Source of the DNA: Perkinsus chesapeaki
Taxonomy: Eukaryota; Perkinsozoa; Perkinsida; Perkinsidae
NCBI GenBank assembly: GCA_013115145.1
Contig: JAAPAO010000051.1
Coordinates: 1-64,000 of the forward strand
Reading direction: 5' to 3'
DNA: 64,000 nt
The stretch's first letter is position 1. Every line of letters starts with the position of its first letter. The translations under genes were made by a program, and so were the position numbers. Below, one piece after another: positions 24,130 through 34,660 of this stretch. The notes below the pieces were generated by a model. It saw only the letters and a program-made list of their open reading frames with translations. It searched no databases and was not told the origin of the DNA.

Positions 24130-24459
24130 TTACCACATCTCCCAGGGCTTGAATCCCCAGACGGCACACTGGTAGGCAAAGTCATTTTGGAACTCGTCAT
24201 CTTCGAAGTCTAAATAACCCACTTCGGCCAGAGCAAACTCTATAGGATCAACCGTGCCATCTTTATTAATCCAGCTTGGACCATTTTCGTTGTCTGGAGC
24301 GGTACCATATCTAGTAACCCTAAGGCCGTCCTTGCTGGTCTTGTCGATGTATCCATCCGTAGAGCAGATACTGCACTCGTGCTTGTCCTCACCGTGATCA
24401 CTAGCCTGAGGTTGTCCTTCGCTCCTTGGAGAAGTCTTCCTCCCAGTGTTGGTTGGCAT
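24130..24459 (-). CDS. GFKPWEMW small protein A (tandem paralogue)
   Basis: 109 residues, intronless, starting MPTNTGRKTS. The N-terminal half is hydrophilic and has CSIC; the C-terminal 50 residues carry the module shared by three neighbours: WINKDGTVDPIEFA, then an acidic run (DFEDDEFQNDF), then WGFKPWEMW at the very end. The NKDGTVDPIEF stretch looks like an EF-hand loop, but position 1 is Trp instead of Asp, so Ca2+ binding is doubtful. No signal peptide. Located just upstream, on the same strand, of the NRPS-like gene. I know no described family with this ending. Confidence 0.75.
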   Translation of the reverse strand: MPTNTGRKTSPRSEGQPQASDHGEDKHECSICSTDGYIDKTSKDGLRVTRYGTAPDNENGPSWINKDGTVDPIEFALAEVGYLDFEDDEFQNDFAYQCAVWGFKPWEMW

Positions 24460-24614
24460 TGAGATCAAAGGAAAGAGACCTGCGATGAGCGTAGTCCTCC
24501 TATACCGTCCAACTACAAAACTAAACAAATGTATGTAGTCTTGAAAGCATTAAATGATCCTCATCAAAGAGAATGAACTTGGCCAGGTTACCGGCCAAAG
24601 CATTTCATCAGCAA

Positions 24615-24848
24615 TTACCACATCTCCCAGGGCTTAAATCCATACATAACACACGCTTGTTCGAAATCTTCTTGGAAGTTCTCATCTTCGAAATCGCAGT
24701 GACCAACCTCTTCAATAGCGAATTGAACAGGGTCTACGGTACCATCGTCATTAATCCATCCGATGCCATTGTCCGCTGGCTCTTGGTCATTGCCTTGATT
24801 GTCGGCATATCCCTGATCATTGGCGGCTTGATTATCGTTAGAAGACAT
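24615..24848 (-). CDS. GFKPWEMW small protein B (tandem paralogue)
   Basis: 77 residues, intronless, starting MSSNDNQAAN; the in-frame open stretch above it has no ATG. The N terminus is Asn/Gln/Asp-rich. The shared module reads WINDDGTVDPVQFAIEEVG, an acidic run (DFEDENFQEDF), and ends ACVMYGFKPWEMW. The EF-like loop has Gln at the position 12 ligand, which argues further against Ca2+ binding. Confidence 0.75.
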   Translation of the reverse strand: MSSNDNQAANDQGYADNQGNDQEPADNGIGWINDDGTVDPVQFAIEEVGHCDFEDENFQEDFEQACVMYGFKPWEMW

Positions 24849-25156
24849 CGAGAAGGGAGATCGAACGTCCACTGAAATAATTCGAGCTCAAGTAGACGAC
24901 GAAACCGGGATGTTCTCAACAACAGTATCTTATCGGTGAGCGGATGGCTAGAGCTCCCTTGTGTGTTGTGACAGCATGTACATGGAGTGGTCCAAGCTCA
25001 CGCATTCGACTTCAAACGCAACTCAAACGAAACTAGTCAAACTAATCGATAATGGAGTATAACATGAAGTAGTGATGACGCTGACATCGAGGTCAGCCCG
25101 ACAAAGACTACAGCTGCTTTCACAGCCGCCAATGAATTACTGAGTCGCCATCGCGT

Positions 25157-25435
25157 TTAACTGTTGCCACTCCACATCTCCCACGGTTTGAAACCGTACA
25201 TGGCACAGGCATGATTAAACTTCTCATCAAAATGATCGTGACCAGGAGCGAAGTAGCCGACCTCTCTCTGGGCGAACTCGACCGGATCGACAGATCCATC
25301 CTTGTTGAGCCAGCTTGGTCCATAAGATTCTTGCTTACCGCCTCCTCTAGAAGACCCACCATTTCCTCTGGTGGCAGTACCACCGTTACTTTTGCCGCCA
25401 TTTTTACCACTGCTAGACGAGTTACCTTTGGGCAT
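25157..25435 (-). CDS. GFKPWEMW small protein C (tandem paralogue)
   Basis: 92 residues, intronless, starting MPKGNSSSSG. The N-terminal 40 residues are Gly/Ser/Asn-rich low complexity. The module reads GPSWLNKDGSVDPVEFAQRE, then HFDEKFNHACAMYGFKPWEM, followed by four or five extra residues (WSGNS) not present in A or B. Its 5' side faces the divergently transcribed glycosyltransferase. Confidence 0.75.
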   Translation of the reverse strand: MPKGNSSSSGKNGGKSNGGTATRGNGGSSRGGGKQESYGPSWLNKDGSVDPVEFAQREVGYFAPGHDHFDEKFNHACAMYGFKPWEMWSGNS

Positions 25436-25873
25436 TGGATACACTGACTTAAAGATGCCGTGTGAACTAAACGAAAATCAATCAGCAAGTGCGGCATCAG
25501 GAATCAAAAGAGAGATTTTTACCAGTGTACGTTCGGCAACGGTTTCATAAATCTTACCTCGTTAGAAATCGATCATCATGGCGGTCGCGTCCGCATTTTT
25601 ATGCCAAACCGGTGATCTGCCGGGATATTTTGCGCTGACAAGTAGGAGCAAGTCGCTCATCTAATTAATAGTTGAGTCATGCTCCTTGCCGAAGGAGTAC
25701 TTATGACACCCTTACCGTAAAACTCGGACTAAAAACTGATAGAACTTACCCATAGTCGGATCTGTCGAGTATGAAACTTCGACCTCACATGGAGCACGAT
25801 CCACTCCGTCGGAAGTATATCTTCCGTCATATAGCTCTCGGGTAACATCTATGAGTACTCAGATGTGGAATGA
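25436..25873. other. Gene-free divergent region with two small hairpins
   Basis: 438 bp between divergent genes. Two short perfect inverted repeats are visible: CTCCTT-GCCG-AAGGAG at 25682-25697 and CGGAAG-TATAT-CTTCCG at 25810-25826. No coding exon found. Confidence 0.4.
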
Positions 25874-27831
25874 ATGTATAGATTTTGGGCTTTCGTGGGC
25901 AGTTGTCTTACTGTTTTGATGGCTTTTTGGCGAGTCTTCCTTGCATGGTTGTCGGCCATGGTATGTCGTTTTCAAGCCCAAGGCACTGTATCACAACCAA
26001 TGAGGAACTTTCGTTGTCCTTTGACACCGAAGTGGACCCGGGTAACTACACCGGAACCTGGTAATAAACGGGAAATTATCGCAGATCAATTCAGTTTCTG
26101 GAAGACGTTAATACCTATAGCCGCTCAATACAGAATCTAGACTTCACCGCTGCTAAACAAGGGCTTCGTGACAGTCTTTCGCGTGCGCTAGACCCACTTA
26201 ATGAGGTACTGCCGAGAGGTATTTTGCGGGTAAAAAGATAGCACTTAGGCATTCGACTGTTCGATCGGGATAGCATCTGCGTATCGCGTATTGGCTATCG
26301 GCTACGCCGTTGGTGGAGAGGCGTTGGATGGCACTGATAAGTGATAGCTGCAAAATTGAGTAGTAGAGCTAGTGCTTCGACTAGGATTGCAGCGCGGAGG
26401 GCTTACCAGATTGCGTTACGGATGATGCATGTTGGCATGAACTGGTTAACGCATGCCTTCGTGGTTAAGGTAGCGGCCTAGACGGCGTACACATTGCCAG
26501 CTGCTCCTGGTAGGGTAAGAACGATGGTTATTGGATTGATGAGTCTGACTGGCCTATTACCATACAACAAATGAATGATGAGCAGACTGCTATACAGAAT
26601 GCTATATTGAAAAGCGGTCCGCATGGCCACACGCCAACCTGGGAAGTACACCTACTCTGTTTCTAGTTCGTGCGAGTTATCTATTTTTATAGGAGGTACC
26701 GTCGGATTTCCGAGATCATAACATCTCCATAGCGATAGTCACAATGTGCGATTACCCCGAGGGTCATGTGTAAGGCCGATCTCTTGGCTTGGGGTAAATC
26801 TTTTTAGTTTACCTCGTTATTCTCTTTCAAATAAGGAGCTGTATAGTAACAGACATGGCTATACTGTGATCGCAGAGAGCAAGAGGGATGACCCTTCCCG
26901 GCCGCATGCATGGGCCAAGGTACGGGGAGTGCCTTTCACAGTTCAAGCCAGATAATTCGGCAGATATCCTTGATGCTCAAGCACGTCAAGCAACAGACGG
27001 CCGATTGGCTCCTATGGTTCGATTGTGACACATATTTCATGGATTTGTCGAGGACGCTAGATAGTATCCTCTACAAGTAACCTAGTGGGCAAGGTGATTA
27101 TCGGAAGGCTGCTTAGATTTGGATCAGAGGTCTCCAGCGATGGTCGTCGGAGAGTTCGTGATGATTTTCATATGCTTATCCAGGAGGTGAAGGGATGCAT
27201 TGTAGGCAGTAGACCGTGAGTTGATGTCAGGACCATGCGATGCTTAATACGGGGGTATTCTTTGTGCGGACTTCTGATTGGGTGGCGAGCATGCTCACAG
27301 AAGTATATGGTGGATCGACCTCTCCTTGGATAAACCATCCATGGTAGACTGCTCAGTTTGCGCATTTTCGAGTCAGCCTCCTAGGTGGGAGAACGCAGCC
27401 TTCAGCCACTGGTTCCTTGGTTCAAACTACCAGAGGCTTGCTAATGAGAATCATATAGAATTTATGCGAGAGGCGTAATCGGTTCTTGCTTACCACTTAA
27501 GATTATGAGGGCATGTTAGCGCCTCCGATATGGACGGCATTTATCCTGAGAAGGTCATAGTCGCACCTCAAGTAGACTTCAATTCATACCACCCCATTAC
27601 CTCGAGAATCTTCCAGCATGATACCTGGGAGCCTGGTAAACTTTCATAAGGCGCCCATCCTTCGCATGCACGCTTTGATCAGGTAAGTTCGTTCTAGCTT
27701 TCTCAGGAGTTCAACAAGCCTCGTCACCAACAGTGGTGAGCGTGCTATATGGCAACTACTACAGGATAATGTGCCGGATCAATAAAGTAATGATTCGGAA
27801 TATCACAGGCATTACAGCTCTGGAAGGTTGA
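25874..27831 (+). CDS. GT34-family glycosyltransferase (Golgi, type II membrane)
   Basis: Galactosyl/xylosyl-type retaining glycosyltransferase. The first exon (MYRFWAFVGSCLTVLMAFW) encodes a signal anchor. After a stem region split by several short introns comes the GT34 start, ISIAIVTMCDYPEG, then ELYSNRHGYTVIAESK and HAWAK. The metal-binding DxD is in LLWFDCDTYFMD near 27035. Next come NTGVFFVRTSDWV near 27250, a Trp-rich acceptor block (INHPWWENAAFSHWF) near 27340, and HDTWEPGKFVLAFSGVQQ at the end. These follow the GMA12/MNN10/XXT order. The stop at 27829-27831 depends on a 46-nt intron after HDTWEPG. Confidence 0.8.
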
Positions 27832-28023
27832 GGACGATTGTCTACCAGTGGAGGAGCTAGACTTGTTTCCATGGAAAAATGCATCTGGGCCCATGAACGT
27901 GAAGTGATAAACATGTTTCATAAGCTGCTCAGGATTTCGCGTTCGAGGGTCTGCCGCTCGGCTGTATATCAACTATGTTGGTGTTAGGATTTATTCTCTC
28001 CACTTTGGGTACTTGAGTGTCAA

Positions 28024-29592
28024 ATGAGTGGGGTTCCCCACGATACTGGTCCCCGACAGCAGAGCGTCGATTCGGCCGCTCTCGGTACTGCAACAGCAAC
28101 TAGCGATACGATTAACATCACCACTGCATCTTCGATGACATCGATAACTTCAAGTTTGTCCTATTCTTCTCCTCGTTCCTCAATAGCCGCTAGCTTGGCG
28201 ACAAGCGGAGGATTGACACGAAGGTCTAGCAGGGTTTCGACTATGGGCGGTTTGAAGCGATCGGCGTCATCAACAGAAGACGCTACCGCTGCCACTATCT
28301 CCGACAGTAAAAGCAAGGTCTTGGATTCTTCCGAAGATGATGTAGCTGCTGCTGAAGGCTCCGTGCCAGAGCCTACTGGAACTATTCTTTCCCTATGGAC
28401 AGTCCTGTCAAAAACTATGATAGGTGTTGGTATGCTTGGTCTTGCTTATTCTGTATCAAGATGTGGATGGGTTATCGGAATACTAGCTATTATTATCAGT
28501 GCTTTAGCGTCTTTATTCACTCTTCACCTGCTTAATCGATGTGCTCTAATGCTTGAGGTGAGGCCAATGAGCTTCTTCGTTATTTCACAAGCATGTTCTC
28601 CCCGTTCCAGATGGGTCGTGGATACCATTCTAGTCATTACAAGCCTTGGGGTTTGTATAGTTTATTTGCAGGTTGTCGGCAATATGCTGGAGCCTCTTAT
28701 ATCTCGTTGGATCCCGATTATTCCTGAGACTATAGGCTCTTTTGCTACACGAGCGATTCTTATTTTGATATGTGTAGCGATTGTCTCACCTGTTTGTTTT
28801 TGGAGGTCAGCAGGTAATACTGCCATCGTAAATATGGTTGGCCTTCTCAGTCTGCTCTATGTTGTTATCATCGGAATTGTTTATAGTGATTGCTCTAAGG
28901 CCGACGAAAACACGACAGTTTGGCCGCCTGCTAACTTCTGGACAGTTATGGGTGTTTTGCCTATCATCATCATGTCCTTTGGATGCCATATGAATGCTTT
29001 TCTTGTTACTGACGATCTCAAGAATCGAACTCAAAAACGGGTCGATATAGTATCTACTGCTGCCATTGCCACAGCCCTCGTTATATTCATACCTGCCATG
29101 GTATTCCCTTATGTAACGTTCGGCTACAACGTCGAAGCTCTCAGTTTACAGAATCTAAGCGTCAACTACGTTGCCGTTCAGATTGGATATTTGGCTCTAG
29201 CAGTATCAGATGTGTGCTCTTTTCCTCTACAAGTCTTCCCCTGTCGGAGATCTCTCACAGTGTTATTAACACGAGGGAAGGAACTTAAGCCTAAGGCGGA
29301 GCTGAAGTTGAGAGTTGTTCTCACTGTGTGTATTGTGCTAATAGCTCTTGTGGTGGCCATTTTCGTGAACTCTCTAGGAGTTACCTTCTCCCTTTTGGGT
29401 CTTATCGGTGGAGATTGTACGAGTTTCATTATGCCATGCTATCTCTACTGTATGCTCACTAAGGACAAAATCAAGGAGGAAGGAAGGGTTACTTGGTACA
29501 CGTCAGCCGTTGTTTTTGTGATCGGTGTTGTTATCTTCCCCATTTGCCTATACGGTATTATCTACACAGATATTCTCCACCCTGGAAGTTGA
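28024..29592 (+). CDS. AAAP/AVT-type amino-acid transporter
   Basis: 522 residues without introns. A 110-residue Ser/Thr-rich hydrophilic N terminus precedes about 11 transmembrane helices. The first helix has the family signature VLSKTMIGVGMLGLAYSVS. Others include VVDTILVITSLGVCIVYLQV, WTVMGVLPIIIMSFGCHMNA and VTFSLLGLIGGDCTSFIMP. SLC38/AVT relatives move neutral or cationic amino acids across vacuolar or plasma membranes. Perkinsids carry many such genes. Its lack of introns stands out in this window and could reflect retroposition. Confidence 0.9.
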   Translation: MSGVPHDTGPRQQSVDSAALGTATATSDTINITTASSMTSITSSLSYSSPRSSIAASLATSGGLTRRSSRVSTMGGLKRSASSTEDATAATISDSKSKVLDSSEDDVAAAEGSVPEPTGTILSLWTVLSKTMIGVGMLGLAYSVSRCGWVIGILAIIISALASLFTLHLLNRCALMLEVRPMSFFVISQACSPRSRWVVDTILVITSLGVCIVYLQVVGNMLEPLISRWIPIIPETIGSFATRAILILICVAIVSPVCFWRSAGNTAIVNMVGLLSLLYVVIIGIVYSDCSKADENTTVWPPANFWTVMGVLPIIIMSFGCHMNAFLVTDDLKNRTQKRVDIVSTAAIATALVIFIPAMVFPYVTFGYNVEALSLQNLSVNYVAVQIGYLALAVSDVCSFPLQVFPCRRSLTVLLTRGKELKPKAELKLRVVLTVCIVLIALVVAIFVNSLGVTFSLLGLIGGDCTSFIMPCYLYCMLTKDKIKEEGRVTWYTSAVVFVIGVVIFPICLYGIIYTDILHPGS

Positions 29593-29919
29593 TGATGATT
29601 TTACCAGATAGCATTGGGGTTTGCTACCATATCGCGCATCTATTGACACTATCGTGAACTTGTAACCTAGGCCGCCTCGTTTGCGGTGCAGCGCACTTTA
29701 GTTGGAGAAGTTGCTGTTAGCTGTTCCCATTTGCGGTTGTTCTACTGAAACTATACTTGCTGGACATCAGTCTCGATTTCTGGTCCGCAGTTTACAGTTG
29801 GTTATCATTATCCTACGGTTTCCTGTTACCATCTTAGAGTGTAGTGTTCAGTTTTGTGAGCACCTCACGTCCCGATTGTTTAGACTATTAGAGTACTCAA
29901 TTCAAATGCTTCTATTATT
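29593..29919. other. Convergent 3' region, no gene seen
   Basis: 327 bp between the transporter stop and the end of the opposite-strand acidic-protein gene. Pyrimidine-rich on the plus strand. An alternative last exon of the minus-strand gene could reach 29834. Confidence 0.4.
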
Positions 29920-30700
29920 CTACGTCCACCGCTCTTGTACGGTTCGCATACAATGCTTAGTATAGTCGTAACTCGATTGCTCTCGCTTGTGGCGTGCCGT
30001 TTTGTTCCTTTTCATGGTTCGTCGGATTCTCTGTTCTAACTTATCCGCCAATATTCCAAATTGGCTTGGAACATCTCGGACTACTCCATTCTCACGATAA
30101 AATCTTAACTCCGAATTCTCGTCCCCGTTGTCGTCTGATTTCTAGATACAAATAAGTTCTTGCGCAACCACGAATATTATCTTACATTTCGATTGATACA
30201 TTCCCGTAATAACCGTTCAGCTTCATGTATGCTGTGAGCCGATCCCTCGCAGGTGTCTATAGTACATTCTAACGTGATATTTATTTCTCAACAAATCTAC
30301 CTCGCCAGTCCATTGCATGCTCTTGGCTCACTCCTAATCGGTCAAAATAGTCCCTCATGGTCCCTTCTAGCGCCTGGACGATGTCGACTGCATTAGCCGT
30401 ATCATGTTCGTTCTCTGCTGCTGCACTGTCATGTCCGTTGTTCTACAATACAAATAGATTGGCACCCGCGTCGGCTTGACTTACCGCCTTTTCACTCGCC
30501 GTCTGTTCTATGGCAACCTCGCTCGCATTGTCGTCGCTTTCTCTATTCCGTCCCACTGAATCTGTTTCCCCGCGAGGACTTGATACCGGTTTCTGTTCGC
30601 CGTCATTTTGTTGGCTCGTTTCGGTGTCTTCGCCTTAATGAGTGTTTCAATGAGTTTATAAGCGATTCAGATTAGTACCTTCGTGCTCCGTGTCTATCAT
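29920..30700 (-). CDS. Acidic hydrophilic protein, unknown
   Basis: Five exons joined in frame by 42-45 nt introns. MIDTEHEG at 30700, an acidic Ser/Asn-rich stretch (ESDDNASEVAIEQTASEKA), then a helical part (VDIVQALEGTMRDYFDRLG), SIHEAERLLRECINRN, and a basic helix (LADKLEQRIRRTMKRNKTAR). About 200 residues. The last splice is uncertain; the stop could be at 29920 or 29834. No family recognised. Confidence 0.6.
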
Positions 30701-30808
30701 AATCGAAAGTAGAAGATGCAGCGTTGAAGGAAATAGTGCTGCTCGAAACGTGCGTAAATTATTCCTGTCAAATTGTTCAGTTTTTAATTATCCTTCACTA
30801 AGTTCGTT

Positions 30809-32028
30809 ATGGAAAGGAGCCGCAGCCCACATCAAGTATCATTCTCGTAACAAGCGCTACGAGAACTTACATCCCTGCGTTAGGGACGGAGAAATAGTGG
30901 ACGGCGGAATAGTGGTCGAAGGGGTTCAAGAAGGAACTCGCGCGACTTGTTTCCAAATGGGTACTACTGGGGGTGTATAATGGTGTGTTGGACATAAGGT
31001 AGAGCGCCCGGGGCCAACGCCCTCAACCCTAATAATGCCAGAGAAGTACAGTCGATTCGTCGGCATTCCGCAGAAGTGGTTGACCTGACTGGCTTACCCT
31101 TCACCGCTGGTAAAGTAGACCGGTGATCTAATGACATAACGTTGGACAGCAGCTCCACGACCGAGCGTATTTAAGCGTATTGGGCAACGCGTGGTAGACA
31201 TGGTATCTACGGTAGCAAACCGGATTACTCTATGGTCTCCCACGGAACATACGGAGAGCCACATGGCCAAAGTACAGCAGCGAAGAGCTGAACTCTATCA
31301 CCAGGTGTGGTATACCGGTATGCCTGAAGTAAATGTCCTCGTCGTTCAGTGGCGTGACACACTGATTCTCTCCCTTATATTCATATGCGAGTCTCTGCCT
31401 TTCATAGTCGGTACGATTGTTGACCGCGGTAATGTCTCATTCGTCCACATCCAGGGTCCTATTCTGCATTACGAGATTGCTCAGCTCGATGTCAGTCCTT
31501 ACCACTTGTAGCTTCAGCCTTTTTGGGCACGGGAGCGAGCCTGTCGGCATTGAAAGTAACCATTTATTGAAGTTGCCGCAATACCGCCTGTGTGTAGTGT
31601 GCTTCGGAGAGCGCCATGGTATCCCTATTTAACGTGCTTTGGGGATCAGCCTCTCTATTCTGCTCCTTGTACGTCACATGAAGGTCGCCATGCGTCGTTA
31701 ATGATTGTACAGGTACGCGGGAATATGCCTACTTAGTTCGTCGGATTGCTCACCGTTCGAGGTTGGTTTCGTCGGATTAATGGCCTACAGCTGTTTTCTG
31801 TTAGAAATCTATAGGAGCCTTCATACCTGTCTTTCCCGCGTTCGGCACGGTAATGCCATACTAAACTCTAACATCAGCCTTCTGAAATGTTTTGCAGCTC
31901 CACGCCGCAGCACCGGAGTTACGAGTGGCCGTCGGGGACTCAATAAAGGATTATGTGAAGGAGGAGAAATTGCGGCAGAGCCAGCGAAAGTACTAACGGG
32001 TTTCCACTGGTCTTGCGGAATTTTGTGA
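30809..32028 (+). CDS. Multi-pass membrane protein, unknown
   Basis: Starts MERSRSPHQVSF, divergent from the previous gene with 108 bp between. Short introns join a hydrophilic N terminus (VQSIRRHSAEVVDLTG), an amphipathic region (FKRIGQRVVDMVSTVANRIT) and then about four hydrophobic segments (LILSLIFICESLPFIVGTIV; MVSLFNVLWGSASLFCSLYV; VGLMAYSCFLLEIY). The C-terminal part after 31800 has no clear splice solution, so the end is provisional. Function unknown. Confidence 0.5.
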
Positions 32029-32183
32029 GTAGGGCATACAACAGAAACGACAACCGCTCCCGGATTCATAGGATGTTCTTCAATTTACTATTGAAGACCA
32101 AAAGTGGGGAAGAGGGTGTCCTCTTGTAAGGATTTCACAGACACTATTTAAGATTGAAAACGACACCTAGGTACCGGGAAGAG

Positions 32184-32524
32184 ATGGCCAGTCGAAGAGG
32201 ACGGCCAGGTGAGTCTCTTGACATTAAGTTTTCTGGTTTAAAATGTTATTCCCAGAATTCCGAGCAATGCGAACAAATCCGTCATTACCGACTGCTTCAC
32301 AGCCCGCTCTTGTTCATGGTGAGACAGTCACAGTGCTTAGGTAAGTCGTAATCATGTTAGCATGTTAATCATAGGGAGCTCGAGTATATTACCTGATGGC
32401 ATGGATGCTCGCATGTCGATCGACGCTTCTAGGAATACTGGAGCTGGTGACAGGATTAGTGGTAGAAAAAGGGAGATATTCCTTGTTTACATCAGCCTCC
32501 CGTAGGAGTCGGCCAGGCTCTTAA
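32184..32524 (+). CDS. Small basic/polar protein, unknown
   Basis: Starts MASRRGRP; introns of 47 and 40 nt lead to NPSLPTASQPALVHGETVTV and ILPDGMDARMSIDASRNTG, ending near 32524. Another frame downstream (VGQALKERINNMF) looks coding but does not join in phase. Low-complexity, no recognised domain. Confidence 0.4.
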
Positions 32525-32740
32525 GGAACGTATTAACAACATGTTCTCCACGAAAGCCCAAGATAATTGAGATGTGCTCATGGAGATGCTTAGCATAAAG
32601 CTTGCATGTACTCATTCGAGCAAAACCAGCGTGAGGGCTTCGCTAATGGATAGTTTTGAGTTATAGTAGGCTGCTACATCCATTTGGATGGGTCTCAAGT
32701 TGACATTACAGTTTAATATTAATTGTCATAGAAGAAAGTA

Positions 32741-34609
32741 ATGGACGGCTCCGGTGGCGGTGGGGACGGCGGGCTATCTGGATACATACCGACATATGAC
32801 TTTAATAAGCGGGAAGACTACGATTATCACGTTTCTTACGACTTTCTCGGAGGTGAGGCTTATTGGTCCGATTTAAAATGCGTATGTCTACGGTAATAGT
32901 GGAAGAGCATCTGGTGTGGATATACTGGTGATGATCAGGCCAGTTGGGCCGAGATGAACTGTCCGAGAAGCGAAAGAAGGACCGAAAGAAGGGAAGATAT
33001 GACATGAGACCCGTCAGCGCCCCCGATGACCAAGGTGAAGGTGACCGTTCTGAGTGCGATATAGTACTGTGGCATGTTAGCTCTGAAGAACCGGATAATA
33101 AAAACTGCAGAGGCCGTATGTAAAAGCAAGAATCCCGAGGGGCTTGAGAAAAAGATCAAGTAAAATAAGATTCCAGGAATGCTCTTCTATAAAGAAGAGC
33201 ATTGTGGTCAGGTGTAGCAAAGATCCTAAGATGCTCTTCATCCGAGATGACCATCACGAGGCTCATCAATATTATCTATGGGCAAAACACTGTATCAGCA
33301 GAGAAGTGAAGGACTGGGAAAGTATCACCCCCGAAAATGTAATAGGAAGCGATGCTGCAATCGAAGACATACGCGTGTGTAACTTAGGCCAGTACAAAAC
33401 GCAAGGAACAACAAACGGTGGAGTTGAATGAAAGCGAAGCTAACTTTTCCGTTGGTAAAGTCGGTCTTAGGCTCGTCTAGTTGACTTTTCCGCGGGGAGC
33501 AGGTACTCGAGTGGAAGTACTTGGATTGAAGAGCAAACCTGAGCTCAACGGGACTTGTGGTAGGCAGTGGATTGCACGGGACTTTCATTCGGGAAATAAC
33601 ATTCGATCAGGAACGGTTATTGGAAAGAACGCTAAGAGTGGTAGATTCGAAGTGAAGCTCGATAAGACAAATTCTATAATGGCGATTAAACCTGATAATC
33701 TGATGTACGCACCGGAGACCGCTGAGGAAGTGGCAGAGAGAAAAAAGAAGCAGAAGGAATCTGGAGTAATTTGGTTTGTGTACCAGTTGTGGGTATTTAT
33801 CATCCTACAGATACTCCCCGATGGGTGTCTCGTTCATGCAGCTGGACTGAAGAGTGCAAGTGCAACGTAATTTTATAAGTGTTAGCCTAGGCAATAGTTA
33901 CGTGTTAGGTGGATTAATGGACAGGAAGGTATTGTAGTTGGATGGAACCCAGACAAGAAGCGCTATGATATCAAGCTTAACTGTGACGGCTCTATCAAGC
34001 AGCTGAAACCTGTAATGGTTTGTATGTCTCGGATCGCCGAGGATGGTATGTAATGTAGGAAAATGTTAAAGTGAAGTTACCAGAGGGGTGGACAGAGTAT
34101 TGGGATGAAGATCAACAGCGACATTATTACGTTGAAAATGCTACTCAAAAGGTAAATTATGTAATGACACAAGTGTTGGAGATATTTATGATTTGCAGGT
34201 GACGTGGAAGCACCCAGTATTCCACACAGGAGATGCTGAGATAGGGTCCAAGCCGGTTATGCAGGTATACTGGTGGAGTAGAGAATCTTCGATCACGCAT
34301 CTCTAATGTAGGAACACGCTGATCTGGGAGAAGAAGGAGAGACAGGTGAAGGCGCGGAGGAGACTGGTGAGCCATTGCCAGAGTCCGATGATGACAGCAG
34401 CGAGGATGACCTGGAGGATGAGGAGGCCTTGTAATAAGCGAGGGTTATTGATCGCTGTACTGCTTATCTTCATCGGCAGACGAGATCAAGGAGCTGGACT
34501 TGGAGCATTCGAGCCGAAGTATAAAAAAGTGCGATATACCGCAGAAGGATACGATCCTACTAAGACGAAGAATGACCGTATGACATTTTATAGGAACTGG
34601 GTTTATTAG
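32741..34609 (+). CDS. WW-domain protein with two SH3-like repeats
   Basis: Begins MDGSGGGGDGGLSGYIPTYD. After several short introns, a helical part (HHEAHQYYLWAKHCISREV) is followed by two similar barrel-like units: GTRVEVLGLKSKPELNG...GRFEVKLD near 33500-33680 and GLKSAS...INGQEGIVVGWNPDKKRYDI near 33850-34000. A WW domain comes next (LPEGWTEYWDEDQQRHYYV, then VTWKHPV) from 34080 to 34220, with one intron inside it. The tail is acidic (ESDDDSSEDDLEDEEAL), then a last exon (GAGLGAFEPKYKKVRYTAEG) added by a 47-nt intron; without that intron it stops at 34434. WW domains bind proline-rich ligands, often in splicing or transcription. Confidence 0.65.
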
Positions 34610-34660
34610 CCTTTGTATGTCTCAGCTACTTTAACGTCTCTGGTGTCCCTCCAAAACAGG

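Noticed and set aside
28000-28023. Possible relic spliced leader before the transporter
   Set aside because: Only a loose likeness needing an insertion and mismatches; not distinguishable from chance.
29702-29965. Hydrophobic plus-strand frame after the transporter
   Set aside because: Antisense to the last exon of the acidic-protein gene and to a pyrimidine-rich 3' region.
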